From the NCBI GenBank assembly GCA_044226865.1, contig JBGAGE010000010.1, forward strand, positions 138,420-202,419: DNA of 64,000 nt, given 5' to 3'. This DNA is from TMP-86 sp044226865. GTDB taxonomy: Bacteria > Pseudomonadota > Gammaproteobacteria > Steroidobacterales > Steroidobacteraceae. Positions 1 through 9,701 of the stretch are shown here, piece after piece. The position numbers were made by a program, and so were the translations under genes. Position 1 is the first letter of the stretch, and each line of letters starts with the position of its first letter. The notes below the pieces were generated by a model, which was not told the origin of the DNA, did no database searches, and was given only the letters and a program-made list of their open reading frames with translations.

Positions 1-64
1 GCTTGTGGCTCGGGGCATAAGGTGCGGACTTAATGATGAAGGGAAGTAAAGTCCGCTAGGGGAT

Positions 65-283
65 TCAGTGCAATTGCTGCCACTGCAGCACCTGGATGTC
101 GTCCTCTTCCAGATCGAAGCTTCGCGCCAGTACCTGTGCAATCTCGCGTTCGCCGTTGAAGCGCTGCGAGCGGCCGCACAACTCGACTACGCCACGGTAT
201 TCCTCGTAGTCCGCCGCGCCGCTCTCCTGCGAGATGAAGTGCGTGTAGTACTTGACGCCCATGGGTCCAAAGCTTAAGTACAT
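65..283 (-). CDS. Small hypothetical protein (72 aa)
   Basis: I do not recognise this 72-residue protein. It is acidic near the C-terminus (FDLEEDDIQV) and has no signal peptide or membrane segment. The reading frame is clean and sits back to back with greB across about 80 bp, which suits a divergent promoter region. The ATG at 283 follows a weak purine-rich stretch; an internal Met at residue 8 (position 262) is an alternative start. The antisense frame over the same DNA is also open, so coding is likely but not certain. Confidence 0.6.
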   Translation of the reverse strand: MYLSFGPMGVKYYTHFISQESGAADYEEYRGVVELCGRSQRFNGEREIAQVLARSFDLEEDDIQVLQWQQLH

Positions 284-364
284 AACCCCGGCCCATCTGT
301 GACAGCGCGCACATTGCCGCGCGCGCCTACCGGAACGGGTTCACGAGGTTAGCAAAGAGAAGCG

Positions 365-886
<522 letters not shown>

Positions 887-895
887 GCCTCGCGC

Positions 896-2314
896 TCACA
901 CCACGCGCACGTTCTTGAACTGCCAGGGATCGCCGGTATCCAGGTCTTCCGGGAACAGCGTGCCGCGCTGGTGGAGCGGCGTCCAATCGGTGTAGGCGCC
1001 AACCACCGGCCCCAGGTACGGGCGGCAGATCTCGAGCGCGCGGCGGTAATCCAGTTCATCGGGCTCGACCACGCCCAGGTCCGGACTCTCCATGGCGAGG
1101 ATCATCCCTGCCAGGGCGGCCACGGTCACCTGCAGGCTGGTGGCGCTGTTATAGGGGCAGAGTTTGCGCGCCTCCTCGATCGACAGCTGCGAGCCGTACC
1201 AGTACGCGTTCTTCGCATGGCCCGCAAGCAGCACCCCGAGCTCATCGATGCCGCCGATGATCTCCTTGTTGAGGATGCGCTTGTGGTCCTGCAGCACCCA
1301 GTTGCGCCCGGCGAACTCATGCACGGAGTTCACGGCGGCGTCGGCGGGGTGATAGGAATAATGCACGGTGGGGCGATAGGAAACGTTGGCGCCTTCTCCC
1401 ACCGAGTAATAGTCCGCGATGGAAATCGACTCGCCGTGCGTGATCAGGAAGCCGTGGAAATGCCCGGCCTTGGGTGTCCAGGTACGCACGCGCGTGCTGG
1501 CGCCGGGACGGCTCAGGTAGATGGCGCACCCGGGCCCGAAGTCGAAGCGGTTGCCGTCCGCCGGGAAATTGCGCTCGTGCGTACCCCAGCCCAATTCCGC
1601 CGGCTGCGAGCCTTCGCTGACGAAGCCGTCCACCGACCAGGTGTTGACGAACTCGTTCACGCGCTTGGGGACATTGGTCACTTGGCTGTCGCGCTCGGCG
1701 ATGTGCACGACCTTGACGCCGAGGGTCTTCGCCAGCTGCGCCCATTGCTGCCGCGAGGCGGGCTCCGCCGCCTTCAGGCCCGTATCGCGCGCGATGTCGA
1801 GCAACGCCTGTTTCACGAAATACGAGACCAGGCCAGGATTGGCGCCGTGGGTGAGCACCGCCGTGGGCGCCTTGCCCTTGGGCGTGCGCAGCTTCAAGGC
1901 CTCTTCGCGCAGCGCATAGTTGGTGCGGCGTCCCATCGAAACGGAGGTGTCGGTATAACCGCCGGGCCAGGGCTCGATGCAGGTGTCCAGGTACAATGCG
2001 CCGCGCTCGTGACACAACTGGATCAGCGCGATGCTGGACACGTCCACGGAAAGATTCAGCAGGAAATCGCCCTTGGAGAGCAGCGGCTCCAGCACCTGCC
2101 GGTAGTTGCCGCGGTCCAACGCCTTCACGAGGTACTTGACGCCGAATTCATCCGCCTCGGCGCGACCACTCTCATCAGCCGTCACGATGCTGATGCGGTC
2201 CGCGCCGATTCCGATGTGACGCAAGATCAGTGGCAAGATGCCCTGCCCGATGCTGCCGAAGCCCACCATGATGATCTTGCCGGGGAATCGTACGTGAAAC
2301 TGGTGATTGGTCAT
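896..2314 (-). CDS. hss: Homospermidine synthase
   Basis: This enzyme makes sym-homospermidine from putrescine, using NAD as a transient hydride acceptor. It belongs to the saccharopine dehydrogenase-like family. The N-terminal Rossmann motif GFGSIGQG (residues 18-25) and the downstream ILxTADESGRAEA-type region match bacterial homospermidine synthase, and 472 residues is the usual size. I chose the ATG at 2314 because GAGGGA (2325-2330) lies about ten bases upstream; an ATG at 2350 would add 12 unneeded residues. SpeA, which makes agmatine on the way to putrescine, is encoded 1.8 kb away. Homospermidine may therefore be a major polyamine of this organism. Confidence 0.9.
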   Translation of the reverse strand: MTNHQFHVRFPGKIIMVGFGSIGQGILPLILRHIGIGADRISIVTADESGRAEADEFGVKYLVKALDRGNYRQVLEPLLSKGDFLLNLSVDVSSIALIQLCHERGALYLDTCIEPWPGGYTDTSVSMGRRTNYALREEALKLRTPKGKAPTAVLTHGANPGLVSYFVKQALLDIARDTGLKAAEPASRQQWAQLAKTLGVKVVHIAERDSQVTNVPKRVNEFVNTWSVDGFVSEGSQPAELGWGTHERNFPADGNRFDFGPGCAIYLSRPGASTRVRTWTPKAGHFHGFLITHGESISIADYYSVGEGANVSYRPTVHYSYHPADAAVNSVHEFAGRNWVLQDHKRILNKEIIGGIDELGVLLAGHAKNAYWYGSQLSIEEARKLCPYNSATSLQVTVAALAGMILAMESPDLGVVEPDELDYRRALEICRPYLGPVVGAYTDWTPLHQRGTLFPEDLDTGDPWQFKNVRVV

Positions 2315-2434
2315 TTGCTGTTTTTCCCTCACTACCGACGACCGGCGCAAAGGCCGGGAAGCCGACAGCCTACCCGCGCGGGGCTCGGCCGCTCAAGTTT
2401 GTACGTTCGAAACAGCCGGGCTCACCCGCCGGGG

Positions 2435-3094
2435 TCAGCGCCAATGAGGCGGATATGTCTTGTCATATCCCGGCAGGGATTCGATGCGTGCGATCCAGCG
2501 CGCCAGCGCCGGATAGTTGCGCTCCATGGGGAGGAAACGCGCGCCAAGCTCAGCCGCCTGCGGCTTTGCCAGGGCGCGCCGCAGCAACTGGATGACGGGA
2601 AAAATCATCATGTCGGCCGCCGAAAATTGCTGGCCCACGATCCAGTTTTCCTTGCTCAGCCGGCCTTCGATGGTGCGCGCCTCCCGTCCCACCACGTGCA
2701 TGGACTCGGATAATTCCTCGAAGCGCCCCTCGACCTGGTTGGTGAACACCGCCTCGGCGATGTCGAGAAGCGAGGGCTCCGCGTAGGCCTGGAACTCCAG
2801 CGCCACGCGCATGATGACGCCCGCTTCCTCGGCATTCAGGCCGAAGATGGGCGGATCGGGATACTTCAAGTCCAGGTAGTACAGCACCGCCAGGGACTCG
2901 AACACCACGTAGTCGCCGTCCTTGAGCACCGGGACCTTGCCGCGCGGATTGAGCTTGAGCATGTGCGGCGACTTGTGCTCCTGCTTGTCGAACTGCAGCT
3001 GCTCCGAGGCGTACGGCAGGCGCTTGTGCTCGAGCGCGAGCATCACGCGCCAGGAAAACGGGCTGCCGCTGCCCCAATACAAGGTCAAAGCCAT
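2435..3094 (-). CDS. Glutathione S-transferase family protein
   Basis: The protein has 218 residues. The N-terminal thioredoxin-like domain starts MALTLYWGSGSPFSWR, with Ser11/Ser14 at the usual active-site loop. It carries the cis-proline VP (54-55) and the glutathione gamma-glutamyl contact E66-S67. An all-helical C-terminal domain follows, with the N-capping-type GQQFSAADMM segment. The start at 3094 is preferred over 3139 because the fold begins there. The substrate cannot be told; it could detoxify electrophiles or act as an isomerase. It is divergent from the sulfurtransferase gene. Confidence 0.85.
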   Translation of the reverse strand: MALTLYWGSGSPFSWRVMLALEHKRLPYASEQLQFDKQEHKSPHMLKLNPRGKVPVLKDGDYVVFESLAVLYYLDLKYPDPPIFGLNAEEAGVIMRVALEFQAYAEPSLLDIAEAVFTNQVEGRFEELSESMHVVGREARTIEGRLSKENWIVGQQFSAADMMIFPVIQLLRRALAKPQAAELGARFLPMERNYPALARWIARIESLPGYDKTYPPHWR

Positions 3095-3177
3095 GAGGTG
3101 GATTGTAGCGGATCGATGTTGCGGCGGGTTTGCCGGCACGATGACCGCCGCCGCCTGCCGTGCGCTACCATCGTCGC

Positions 3178-4029
3178 ATGTCCTACACGACGCTCATCGG
3201 CGCGGCGGAGCTGCGCAGGCAGCTCGCTACGCCCGGCTGGGTGTTGCTCGACTGCCGCTTCGATCTGGCCGATCCGGCGGCCGGGCGCCAGGCGTTCGCG
3301 CGCGGCCACATTCCGGGTGCGACGCATGCCGACCTGAACCGCGACTTGTCCGCGCCGGTCAGCGGCAACTCCGGGCGGCACCCGCTGCCGCATCCGGACA
3401 CATTTGCAAAGACCGCCGCAGACTGGGGCATCGACCCACGGACGCAGGTCATCGTCTACGACGACAACAACGGCAGCTTCGCCGCCCGCGCCTGGTGGAT
3501 GCTGCGCTGGATCGGCGTGCCGCAGGTGGCGGTGCTCGACGGCGGCTGGGCCGCCTGGCGCGCCGCCGGCGGCGAGGTGGACCAGGCGCAGGCGCCGGTT
3601 CGCTCGCCCAGCACGCTGCGCCCACAGTTGCGCCCCGAGGCAGTGCTGAGCGCGGCGCAAGTGGCCGCGGCGCTGGCCGAGCCCGGGCGCCTGCTGGTGG
3701 ATGCACGCGCGGCCGCTCGCTTCGCCGGCGAGGTCGAGCCGATCGATCCGGTGGCCGGGCATGTTCCCGGCGCGCGCAATCATCCCTTCACGCTCAATCT
3801 CCAGCCTGACGGGACGCTGCTGCCCGCCGAGCAGCTGCGCCGCCGGTGGCTGGAATTCCTCGGTGCGACGCGACCCGAGGGGCTCATCAGCATGTGCGGT
3901 TCGGGCGTGACCGCCTGCCACAACCTGCTGGCTCTGGAGGTGGCGGGACTGCCGGGCGCGCGGCTGTACGCGGGTTCATGGAGCGAGTGGATCCGCGATC
4001 CGGCGCGGCCGGTGGCGCGCGGCGCCTGA
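3178..4029 (+). CDS. sseA: 3-mercaptopyruvate / thiosulfate sulfurtransferase
   Basis: This is a two-domain rhodanese of 283 residues. It transfers the sulfane sulfur of 3-mercaptopyruvate to a thiol or cyanide acceptor through a cysteine persulfide. The inactive N-terminal rhodanese domain covers about 1-130 and the catalytic C-terminal domain about 155-283. The active-site loop is C240-G-S-G-V-T-A; CGSGVTA is typical of mercaptopyruvate sulfurtransferase, while thiosulfate sulfurtransferase usually has CRKGVTA. The ATG at 3178 gives the family's N-terminus, better than the in-frame ATG six codons upstream. Confidence 0.9.
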   Translation: MSYTTLIGAAELRRQLATPGWVLLDCRFDLADPAAGRQAFARGHIPGATHADLNRDLSAPVSGNSGRHPLPHPDTFAKTAADWGIDPRTQVIVYDDNNGSFAARAWWMLRWIGVPQVAVLDGGWAAWRAAGGEVDQAQAPVRSPSTLRPQLRPEAVLSAAQVAAALAEPGRLLVDARAAARFAGEVEPIDPVAGHVPGARNHPFTLNLQPDGTLLPAEQLRRRWLEFLGATRPEGLISMCGSGVTACHNLLALEVAGLPGARLYAGSWSEWIRDPARPVARGA

Positions 4030-4096
4030 CGGCGAAGCGCGCGGCGCGCGCAGCAGTCATTTACATGGCGGACGGATTTGTTATCGTTCGCGCGCC

Positions 4097-6049
4097 ATGA
4101 ACACACCCATGAAGAAGAGCGGCGCCAACCTCGGCTGGACCACGGCCGATGCGCTGGAGATGTACCAGGTCGATGCCTGGGGCAAGGGCTACTTCGGCAT
4201 CAACGAACTCGGGCATGTGGTCGTGCGCCCGGGCGCCGATTCGGCGCACGAGATCGACCTGCACGATGTGGTGCAGGGCCTGGCCGCCCGCGACCTGCAT
4301 ACGCCGGTGGTGATCCGCTTTTCCGACATCCTCGCACACCGGCTGCGGCATCTGGCGGAGGCGTTCGGCACGGCCATCAACGAAAACGACTACAAGAACC
4401 GCTATGCCGCCGTGTTCCCCATCAAGGTCAACCAGCAACGCCTGGTGGTGGAAGAAGTGTACCGCTACGGCAGGGCCTTCGGTTTCGGGCTGGAGGTGGG
4501 CTCCAAGCCCGAACTGCTCGCGGTGATGTCCATCACCGAGGATGCGCCGGACCGGCTGATCGTCTGCAATGGCTTCAAGGACGAGAGCTACATCGAGGCC
4601 GTGATCCTCGCCACCAAGCTCGGGCGCACCATCATCCCGGTGGTGGAGAACTTCGAGGAGATCCACCTCATCCTGAAGCAGGCGCAGAAGCACGCCGTGC
4701 GGCCGCGAATCGGCGTGCGCGTCAAGCTGGCGAGCGAAGGCGCCGGGCGCTGGCGCGAATCGGCGGGAGAGAAATCCAAGTTCGGGTTGTTCATCAGCGA
4801 AATCCTCGACCTGCACGCGCTGCTGAAACAACATGACATGCTCGACTGCCTGCAGCTGGTGCATTGCCATCCGGGAAGCCAGCTGCAGGACATCCGCCGC
4901 GTCAAGGACGCCATCAACGAACTGGCGCATGTGTATGCCGAGCTCAAGCTGATGGGCGCGGGCCTGCAGTACATCGACATCGGCGGTGGTCTGGGCGTGG
5001 ACTACGACGGCAGCGGCACCAACTACGAATCCTCGATGAACTACACGCTCAACGAATATGCGAGCGATGTGGTGTACCGCATCAAGAGCGTGTGCGATGC
5101 GCGTGAGGTGCCGCATCCGATGATCATCAGCGAGTCGGGCCGGGCCATCGCCGCGCACCACAGCGTGCTGGTGTTCGACGTGCTGGGCTCCTCGCGCTTG
5201 GACCAGTTCCGCATCGCGGGCCGGGTCGAGGAGGACTACCACGGCAGCGAGGAAGTGCCGCAGCCGGTGCGGGACCTGTTCGACAGCTTCCGGTCGGTGA
5301 ACGAGCGGCGCCTGGTGGAGTGTTATCACGATGCGCTGCAGGCACGCGAACAGGCGCTGCAGATGTTCAACCTGGGCTACCTCGGGCTCGAGTTCCGCGG
5401 GCTGGCCGAACGCCTGTACTGGGCCACGTGTTCGAAGATCCGCGACCTGTGCCGCAAGCTCGACAAGGTTCCGGAGGAGCTCGAGGACATGGAGTCGATG
5501 TTGAGCGACACCTACTTCTGCAACTTCTCGGTGTTCCAATCCCTGCCCGATAGCTGGGCCATCGGCCAGCTGTTTCCCATCATGCCCATCCACCGCCTGG
5601 GCGAGAGGCCCTCGCGCAATGCCGTGCTGGCCGACATCACCTGTGATTCGGACGGCAAGATCGACCGTTTCGTCCACCCGCGCGAGACCAAGCGCACCCT
5701 CGAAGTGCACGAACTGCTGCCCGGCCAGCAGTACTACCTGGGCGCCTTCCTGGTGGGGGCCTACCAGGAAACTTTGGGCGACCTGCATAACCTGTTCGGC
5801 GACACCCATGTCATCCACATCCGCCTGCACGATGAGGGTGGCTGGTGGATCGAGGAAATCGTGAAGGGGGATACCGCGAATAAGGTGTTGGAATACATGG
5901 AATATGACACCGATGAGCTGCCCCCGCGCCTGGCGCGCGACTGCGAGCGGGCGGTGCGCGAAGGCCGCATGACCCTGTCCGAGGCCACGGCCGTCAAGCG
6001 CTTCTACGAAACCGAACTCGACGGCTACGCCTATCTCGAGGGCGAGTGA
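4097..6049 (+). CDS. speA: Biosynthetic arginine decarboxylase
   Basis: SpeA decarboxylates arginine to agmatine, the first step of the arginine route to putrescine. The 650-residue length and sequence match the PLP fold-III (alanine racemase-like) enzyme. FPIKVNQQ at 107-114 contains the PLP lysine K110. HCHPGSQ and GGGLGVDYDGS supply PLP-phosphate contacts. C475 lies in FCNFSVFQSLPD of the second active-site half. With homospermidine synthase nearby, the likely flow is arginine to agmatine to putrescine to homospermidine. Agmatine-to-putrescine enzymes are not in the window. Confidence 0.96.
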   Translation: MNTPMKKSGANLGWTTADALEMYQVDAWGKGYFGINELGHVVVRPGADSAHEIDLHDVVQGLAARDLHTPVVIRFSDILAHRLRHLAEAFGTAINENDYKNRYAAVFPIKVNQQRLVVEEVYRYGRAFGFGLEVGSKPELLAVMSITEDAPDRLIVCNGFKDESYIEAVILATKLGRTIIPVVENFEEIHLILKQAQKHAVRPRIGVRVKLASEGAGRWRESAGEKSKFGLFISEILDLHALLKQHDMLDCLQLVHCHPGSQLQDIRRVKDAINELAHVYAELKLMGAGLQYIDIGGGLGVDYDGSGTNYESSMNYTLNEYASDVVYRIKSVCDAREVPHPMIISESGRAIAAHHSVLVFDVLGSSRLDQFRIAGRVEEDYHGSEEVPQPVRDLFDSFRSVNERRLVECYHDALQAREQALQMFNLGYLGLEFRGLAERLYWATCSKIRDLCRKLDKVPEELEDMESMLSDTYFCNFSVFQSLPDSWAIGQLFPIMPIHRLGERPSRNAVLADITCDSDGKIDRFVHPRETKRTLEVHELLPGQQYYLGAFLVGAYQETLGDLHNLFGDTHVIHIRLHDEGGWWIEEIVKGDTANKVLEYMEYDTDELPPRLARDCERAVREGRMTLSEATAVKRFYETELDGYAYLEGE

Positions 6050-6152
6050 GAGTTCCCCGGTCCCCGCACCGGACGACCTGCCCCTCCGCCCTCTCCCCCC
6101 ACCCGGCGACAGCCGCGGGCAGCCCTGTCGCCCGCGTTTGCGGCGGCGCGAT

Positions 6153-6181
6153 TTGAAAACTGCAAAACCCTGGCGTAGCAT
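6153..6181 (+). promoter_or_regulatory. Predicted sigma70 promoter of the RRM gene
   Basis: TTGAAA (6153-6158) and TAGCAT (6176-6181) are separated by 17 bp in the 206-bp gap between speA and the RRM gene. They match the consensus at 5/6 and 4/6 positions. Initiation near 6188 would leave a leader of roughly 70 nt. The stretch is locally AT-rich against a GC-rich background. Confidence 0.5.
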
Positions 6182-6255
6182 CAAAAGCGTGTTAAACCGC
6201 GCAAAAATGGCGGCGGAGTGCCACCAGGACGCGCTTCAGCAGTGAGAGAATTTGA

Positions 6256-6558
6256 ATGACGACGATCTACGTGGGGAATTTACCGTTCTCGGCGACAGAA
6301 GACGAAGTTCGCAAGCTGTTTGAACGGCACGGCAAGGTGGAATCGGTCAAGCTGGTCATGGATCGCGAAACCGGCAGACCGCGCGGTTTTGGTTTCGTGG
6401 ACATGTCTGCCAGCGATGCGCAGACCGCGATCCAGCAAACCAATGGCTTTCAGATGGGCGGCCGCCCGCTGCGCGTGAACGAAGCGCAGGAACGCCCGGC
6501 ACGCGCCCCCCGCCCCGGTGGCGGTGGTGGTGGTGGCGGCGGCCCGCGTCGCTGGTAG
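6256..6558 (+). CDS. RRM-domain RNA-binding protein with glycine-rich tail
   Basis: The protein is a single RNA recognition motif of about 80 residues. RNP2 is IYVGNL (4-9) and RNP1 is RGFGFVDM (43-50), with the aromatic residues that stack on single-stranded RNA. The tail is a short Arg/Gly-rich stretch ending PRRW. Such small glycine-rich RRM proteins are common in cyanobacteria and some proteobacteria and are often cold-responsive; that role is inferred from the family. GTGAGAGAA lies just upstream of the ATG. The methyltransferase gene follows 10 bp downstream and may be cotranscribed. Confidence 0.92.
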   Translation: MTTIYVGNLPFSATEDEVRKLFERHGKVESVKLVMDRETGRPRGFGFVDMSASDAQTAIQQTNGFQMGGRPLRVNEAQERPARAPRPGGGGGGGGGPRRW

Positions 6559-6568
6559 ACTACCCGGC

Positions 6569-7432
6569 ATGAACACACCGCGCCGCCTTCTGGCAGCGCG
6601 GCGCTTCGGGTTCCTGTGCGCGCTGCTGCTCTCGAGCGGCGCACTGGTTTCCCATAGCGCCGTCGCCTTGCCTCTCCCCAAGACCGATCCCGCCACCGCC
6701 AAGCTGATCGATGCGGCCCTCGCCGGTTCGCATCGTTCGGACAAGAACAAGGCGCGGGACGCCTACCGCCATCCGAAGCAGACACTCGAGTTCTTCGGCC
6801 TGCGCAAGGACATGAACGTCGTGGAGATCACGCCGGGCGGCGGTTGGTACACCGAGGTGCTTGCGCCGGTCCTCAAGGATCATGGTCACTATGCAGCCGC
6901 CGTAGCGCCGCCGAAGTCGGCGGACGCCGAGGATTCGGCCAGCATGAAAACCTTGAAGCAGAAATTCGCCGATCACGGCGCGGTGCTCGGCACGCTCAAC
7001 ACCGTGCCCTTCGGTGCGGATGTCGCCGAGATGGCGCCGGAAGGCTCGGTCGACATGGTGATCACGGCGCGCAATCTGCACAACTGGATGGGCGCCGGTT
7101 GGGCGGACAAGGCGCTGGCGCTGATGTTCAAGTCGTTGAAGCATGGCGGCATCCTCGGCATCGAGGAGCACCGCGGCGATCCCGCCAAGCCGCAGGATCC
7201 GAAGGGCGAGTCGGGTTACGTGAATGAAGACTACGCCATCAAGATGATCGAGGCGGCAGGCTTCAAGCTGGTAGGGCGCTCCGAGGTGAATGCCAACCCC
7301 AAGGACACCAAGGACTACAAGGAAGGTGTCTGGACGCTGCCGCCCACGCTCACGCTGGGCGAGAAGGACAAGGACAAGTACCTGAAGATCGGCGAGACCG
7401 ACCGCTTCACGCTGAAGTTCCAGAAACCTTGA
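6569..7432 (+). CDS. Secreted class I SAM-dependent methyltransferase-like protein
   Basis: The product has 287 residues. Residues 1-34 form a signal peptide: basic MNTPRRLLAARR, then a hydrophobic stretch, then a small-residue cleavage region near AVA. The mature part has a Rossmann methyltransferase fold. VVEITPGGGWYTEVLAP (84-100) is motif I and binds the SAM adenosyl group. A later ARNLHNWM segment resembles motif IV. The ATG at 6569 is chosen because the upstream ATG (6518) lies inside the RRM gene. Export of a SAM-dependent enzyme is odd because SAM is cytoplasmic; the family is widespread but uncharacterised. Confidence 0.85.
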   Translation: MNTPRRLLAARRFGFLCALLLSSGALVSHSAVALPLPKTDPATAKLIDAALAGSHRSDKNKARDAYRHPKQTLEFFGLRKDMNVVEITPGGGWYTEVLAPVLKDHGHYAAAVAPPKSADAEDSASMKTLKQKFADHGAVLGTLNTVPFGADVAEMAPEGSVDMVITARNLHNWMGAGWADKALALMFKSLKHGGILGIEEHRGDPAKPQDPKGESGYVNEDYAIKMIEAAGFKLVGRSEVNANPKDTKDYKEGVWTLPPTLTLGEKDKDKYLKIGETDRFTLKFQKP

Positions 7433-7438
7433 ATTCGA

Positions 7439-7470
7439 GAGCCGTGGCGGCCATGGCGCCGCCGCGGCTC
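7439..7470. other. GC-rich hairpin between convergent genes
   Basis: Two 12-nt arms (7439-7450 and 7459-7470) pair with a single G-T wobble around an 8-nt loop. They lie between the methyltransferase stop and the convergent helicase stop. There is no T-tract on either side, so it is not a classic intrinsic terminator. It may still stabilise 3' ends or pause polymerase. Confidence 0.35.
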
Positions 7471-7490
7471 CCAAGCGGTTCCTCGAACCC

Positions 7491-9578
7491 CTACCACATG
7501 TCCTTGAGCTTGGAGGCCACATCCACGGTGGCCTCATCGGACGCCTGCAGGTTTTCCACCCCGCGCAAGCTCCGGTAGGAGGTCTTTTCCACAACTTCCA
7601 TGACCTTGTCGGTCATGAAGCGGCTCTTGCCGCCGTACACGTGCGCATCGCCGTGCTTGGCTTGCTGCGTGGTCATGTACTTGAGCGGCGCGCAGATGTG
7701 CAGCTCATTGCGGGCGCGGGTCATCGCCACATACAACAGGCGCCGCTCCTCCTCGACCATCTCCGGCTTGCCGGTGGAGAATTCAGAAGGGAAATTGCCG
7801 TCGGCGACGTTGAGCAGGTAGACGATGTCCCATTCCTGGCCCTTGGCAGAGTGAATGGTGGAGAGGATCACGTAATCCTCGTCCTTGGAGGCGGCGCCGC
7901 TCTTGTCGCTGGTGACCACCGGGGGATCCAGCGTGAGCTCGGTGAGGAATCGCTCGCGCGTTCCATGCTGTCCGGAGAGCGCCTCCAGCTGTTCGAGGTC
8001 TCCGAGCCGTGTCCAGGCCGCATCGTAGATGCGCTCCAATTGCGGCTTGTACCACTCGCGCACCAGGCCCACCTGGCCCGCCCACGGGGTCTGCGGGTCG
8101 GCGAGCTTCATCATGAATTCGCAGAAGCGCTTCCAGTCCATCTTGTGCACCTGGGGAGCGGCGAATTCCGCCAGCGAGGCGAAGCTGAACTGGCGTGCCT
8201 CCAGATGCTCGAGCGCCTGGCGGGCATGGGCCGGGCCGAATCCGGGGACGAGCTTGAGCACGCGGAAACCGGCGATGGCGTTGGTGGGGTTGTCGGCCCA
8301 GCGCAGCACGCTGAGCATGTCCTTGACGTGCGCGGCCTCCAGGAATTTCAGTCCGCCGTGCTTCACGAACGGGATGTTGCGCTTGGTGAGCTCCACTTCC
8401 AGGGCATCGCTGTGATGCGAGCTGCGGAACAGGATGGCATGCCGCTTGAGCGAACCGCCCACCTCGCGCGTGGCCAGGATCTTGGAGACGATGTACTCCG
8501 CCTGCGCAAAGGCATCGTCCATGCTCACGTACTGCGGCTTCACGCTCGAATGCCGCGTGCTCATGAGCGACTTGCGGTGCTGGCGCGCCCCGTCCGCCAT
8601 GAGCGCATTGGCGCAGTCGAGGATTTGCTGCGTGGAACGATAGTTCTGCGCCAGCACCACGATCTCGGCCTTGGGCTTGTAGCGATCGGCAAAGCCCAGG
8701 ATGTTGTCGACGGCCGCCGCGCGGAACGAATAGATGGCCTGGGCGTCATCGCCCACCACGGTCACGCCGGCGCCGTCGGGCTTGAGCGCGTGGACGATCT
8801 CGCCCTGCAGCTTGCTGGTGTCCTGGTACTCATCGACCAGCACGTGATCGAAGTTGCGCGTCAGGCTCTGTGCCAGTGCGGGGTTCTGCATCATCATGTG
8901 CCAGTACAACAGCAGGTCGTCGTAGTCCAGGACGTTGTTCTTCTGCTTGCGCCCCACGTATTCGCGATACAGCTTGCCGAGGTCGGCTTCCCATTCGCTG
9001 CACCAGGGGAACTGCTCCTCCAGCGTCTGCTTGAGCGACAGACCGGTGTTCACGCGGTAGGAATAGATGGCAAGGCAGGCGTCCTTGCGAGGAAAGCGTT
9101 TTTCCTTGGCCGAATACCCCAACTCATGGCGGATGACGTCCGTGAGGTCGGCCGCATCGGAACGGTCCATCACGGAGAAATTGGCGGAAAGGCCCAGGTG
9201 CTTGGCGAACAGCCGCAGGATGCGGCTGCCGATGGCATGGAAGGTGCCCGACCACACCAGCCGCGAGATGACGCTGCGGTCGCCCAGCTTGCCGCGCTCG
9301 GTGAGCACTTCGGCCACGATGCCCTGCGTACGGCGGATCATTTCCTGCGCCGCACGGCGGGTGAAGGTGAGCATGAGGATGCGCGCCGGATCGACGCCGT
9401 TGAGCACCAGATGCGCGGCGCGGTGCGCCAACGTGCTGGTCTTGCCCGTGCCCGCGCCGGCGATGACGAGCAGGGGGCCCGACTTGAAGCCCTTGCCCTC
9501 GACGCTGGCGCCAAAAGTGGCGGCCTTGCGCTGCGCCGGCGTCAGGGTATCGAAGGAACTGGGCTTGGACTTGATCAT
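7491..9578 (-). CDS. UvrD/Rep-family ATP-dependent DNA helicase
   Basis: This is a superfamily 1A 3'-5' helicase of 695 residues. Walker A is AGAGTGKT (about 40-47), motif II is the VLVDEYQDT region, and QNYRSTQ and the VYLLNVADG / EERRLLYVAMTRAR segments are motifs IV-VI. The Q-motif-like LTPAQRKAA is near the N-terminus. The start at 9578 puts this motif where UvrD proteins have it; an upstream ATG at 9650 adds a non-conserved extension. It probably unwinds DNA during repair or replication restart. It is divergent from the AhpD-like gene. Confidence 0.9.
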   Translation of the reverse strand: MIKSKPSSFDTLTPAQRKAATFGASVEGKGFKSGPLLVIAGAGTGKTSTLAHRAAHLVLNGVDPARILMLTFTRRAAQEMIRRTQGIVAEVLTERGKLGDRSVISRLVWSGTFHAIGSRILRLFAKHLGLSANFSVMDRSDAADLTDVIRHELGYSAKEKRFPRKDACLAIYSYRVNTGLSLKQTLEEQFPWCSEWEADLGKLYREYVGRKQKNNVLDYDDLLLYWHMMMQNPALAQSLTRNFDHVLVDEYQDTSKLQGEIVHALKPDGAGVTVVGDDAQAIYSFRAAAVDNILGFADRYKPKAEIVVLAQNYRSTQQILDCANALMADGARQHRKSLMSTRHSSVKPQYVSMDDAFAQAEYIVSKILATREVGGSLKRHAILFRSSHHSDALEVELTKRNIPFVKHGGLKFLEAAHVKDMLSVLRWADNPTNAIAGFRVLKLVPGFGPAHARQALEHLEARQFSFASLAEFAAPQVHKMDWKRFCEFMMKLADPQTPWAGQVGLVREWYKPQLERIYDAAWTRLGDLEQLEALSGQHGTRERFLTELTLDPPVVTSDKSGAASKDEDYVILSTIHSAKGQEWDIVYLLNVADGNFPSEFSTGKPEMVEEERRLLYVAMTRARNELHICAPLKYMTTQQAKHGDAHVYGGKSRFMTDKVMEVVEKTSYRSLRGVENLQASDEATVDVASKLKDMW

Positions 9579-9701
9579 GCGCTCACTATACCGGCGAACC
9601 TGTATGGATATCCAGACGCGCGTCGCCGTACCCGTCTGGCAGGTGAGCATCGCTAAAGGCTATCGTGTCCGCGATGTAACAGATCACAAGGACAAGCGCC
9701 G

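Noticed and set aside
971..2713. Long plus-strand frame opposite homospermidine synthase
   Set aside because: It is antisense to the synthase and GST genes and shows no motifs; long antisense frames are common at this GC content.
4061..6184. 707-codon minus-strand frame opposite speA
   Set aside because: It has His/Val-rich composition without motifs and mirrors speA, which is well supported.
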